A stretch of 14,255 bases of DNA from CAYZDV01 sp964477275. GTDB lineage: Bacteria > Acidobacteriota > Aminicenantia > Aminicenantales > Aminicenantaceae. The notes under the pieces are model-generated. The model was not told the DNA's origin, did not search any database, and saw only the letters and a program-made list of their open reading frames with translations. The position numbers and the translations under genes are program-made. The first letter of the stretch is position 1, and each line of letters starts with the position of its first letter. The DNA lies in assembly GCA_964477275.1 (NCBI GenBank), contig CAYZDV010000047.1, forward strand, positions 1-14,255. Direction: 5' to 3'. This document shows positions 13,985 to 14,255 of the stretch, piece after piece.

Positions 13985-14006
13985 CTGTTTTTTTCTCCTC
14001 ACTTCT

Positions 14007-14037
14007 CAAGATGAAATAAAGGAGAAAAAAGTTGCCC
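14007..14037 (-). promoter_or_regulatory. Candidate ECF-type promoter of the sigma/anti-sigma/DUF4097 unit
   Basis: The minus strand carries GGGCAACTTTTTT (-35-like with the AAC core, within 14025-14037) and, after about 17 bp, CATCTTG (14007-14013). Known: many ECF sigmas recognise an AAC-containing -35 and a -10 of the form CGTC/GTCT, and usually transcribe their own operon. Predicted start near 14000 would leave a leader of about 17 nt that begins just before the AGGAG site. This is pattern reading from one site only. Confidence 0.4.
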
Positions 14038-14255
14038 GCAGCAAAAAATATTTCTGACGCCCGGGGGTCTCACCATCGGCCTCTTCCGGAGGCCGGAGGA
14101 GCTCCCTACCTGGACAGACTGCGAATGAACCGGGCGAGAATCTGGAGAAGCTCCTGCAGGGAGCATCACCATCCTCAGGCTAAAAATTATCCGAGAGGCG
14201 AGGATGGGTCCTGTCATGGGGTGTCCCCCGTCCGTCCTCGCTGATCTGTTTTCCC
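14038..14255. other. Window end upstream of the sigma operon, no gene recognised
   Basis: No convincing coding region is seen. The stretch contains a perfect 7-bp inverted repeat with 5-nt loop, CGGCCTC (14077-14083) and GAGGCCG (14089-14095), and GCTCC/GGAGC arms at 14150-14154 and 14160-14164. Neither has a T-run on the minus strand. A minus-strand open frame at 13999-14217 has no family resemblance, runs into the promoter region and is not called. Confidence 0.5.

Noticed and set aside
14077..14095. GC hairpin near the window end as terminator of an upstream gene
   Set aside because: No T-run follows on either strand and no gene end is seen next to it.
13999..14217. A 72-residue minus-strand frame upstream of the sigma gene
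   Set aside because: It covers the likely promoter and ribosome site of the sigma gene, has no known motif and has no convincing start context.

Overview
The window looks like a piece of a Gram-negative-type bacterial chromosome. All 14 supported protein genes lie on the minus strand, so it reads from right to left. A heptose-1-phosphate adenylyltransferase (ADP-heptose for LPS), bacterial AccD, FolC and an F-type ATP synthase point to a bacterium with an outer membrane. The split F1Fo cluster, the DUF4097 export gene under an ECF sigma/anti-sigma pair, and the archaeal-style DUF234 ATPase would fit a poorly cultured lineage such as Aminicenantes or Acidobacteria. That placement is inference from gene content, not a measured match.

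Region A (about 14037 down to 11541) is an envelope-stress-type unit. It holds an ECF sigma factor, a membrane anti-sigma factor with a zinc-binding HC2 motif, and a secreted DUF4097 beta-repeat protein. The three are spaced 12 and 26 bp apart. A candidate self-recognised promoter (GCAACTT / CATCTT) precedes the sigma gene, and a convincing intrinsic terminator follows the DUF4097 gene.

Region B (about 11421 down to 1729) appears to be one very long housekeeping operon. A good sigma70-type promoter (TTGACA, 17 bp, TAGAAT) precedes a CheY-like receiver protein. Then come accD, folC, atpF', atpF, atpH, atpA, atpG, atpD, atpC, trmN6 and rfaE2. Most joints are 4-bp ATGA/GTGA overlaps or gaps of a few bases; two overlaps are longer (47 nt at atpF/atpH, 29 nt at atpC/trmN6). 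The operon joins fatty-acid initiation, folate charging, ATP synthesis, tRNA modification and LPS precursor synthesis. It lacks atpB (a) and atpE (c), so the ion-conducting part of Fo must be encoded elsewhere.

Region C (1728 to 1) is an accessory island-like end. A 305-bp gap holds a solitary CRISPR-repeat-like 30-mer, a perfect 7-bp hairpin and a cluster of GTCTAC/GTAGAC operator-like sites. It is followed by a DUF234-type ATPase with a PD-(D/E)XK-like C-terminus.

The points most worth following are: a receiver protein whose phospho-acceptor Asp is Glu, heading the operon; an epsilon subunit without its regulatory C-terminal domain; an exact nine-residue glycine period in the DUF4097 protein; the orphan CRISPR-like repeat; and the repeat-laden promoter of the DUF234 ATPase. 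I see no clearly new multi-gene system.
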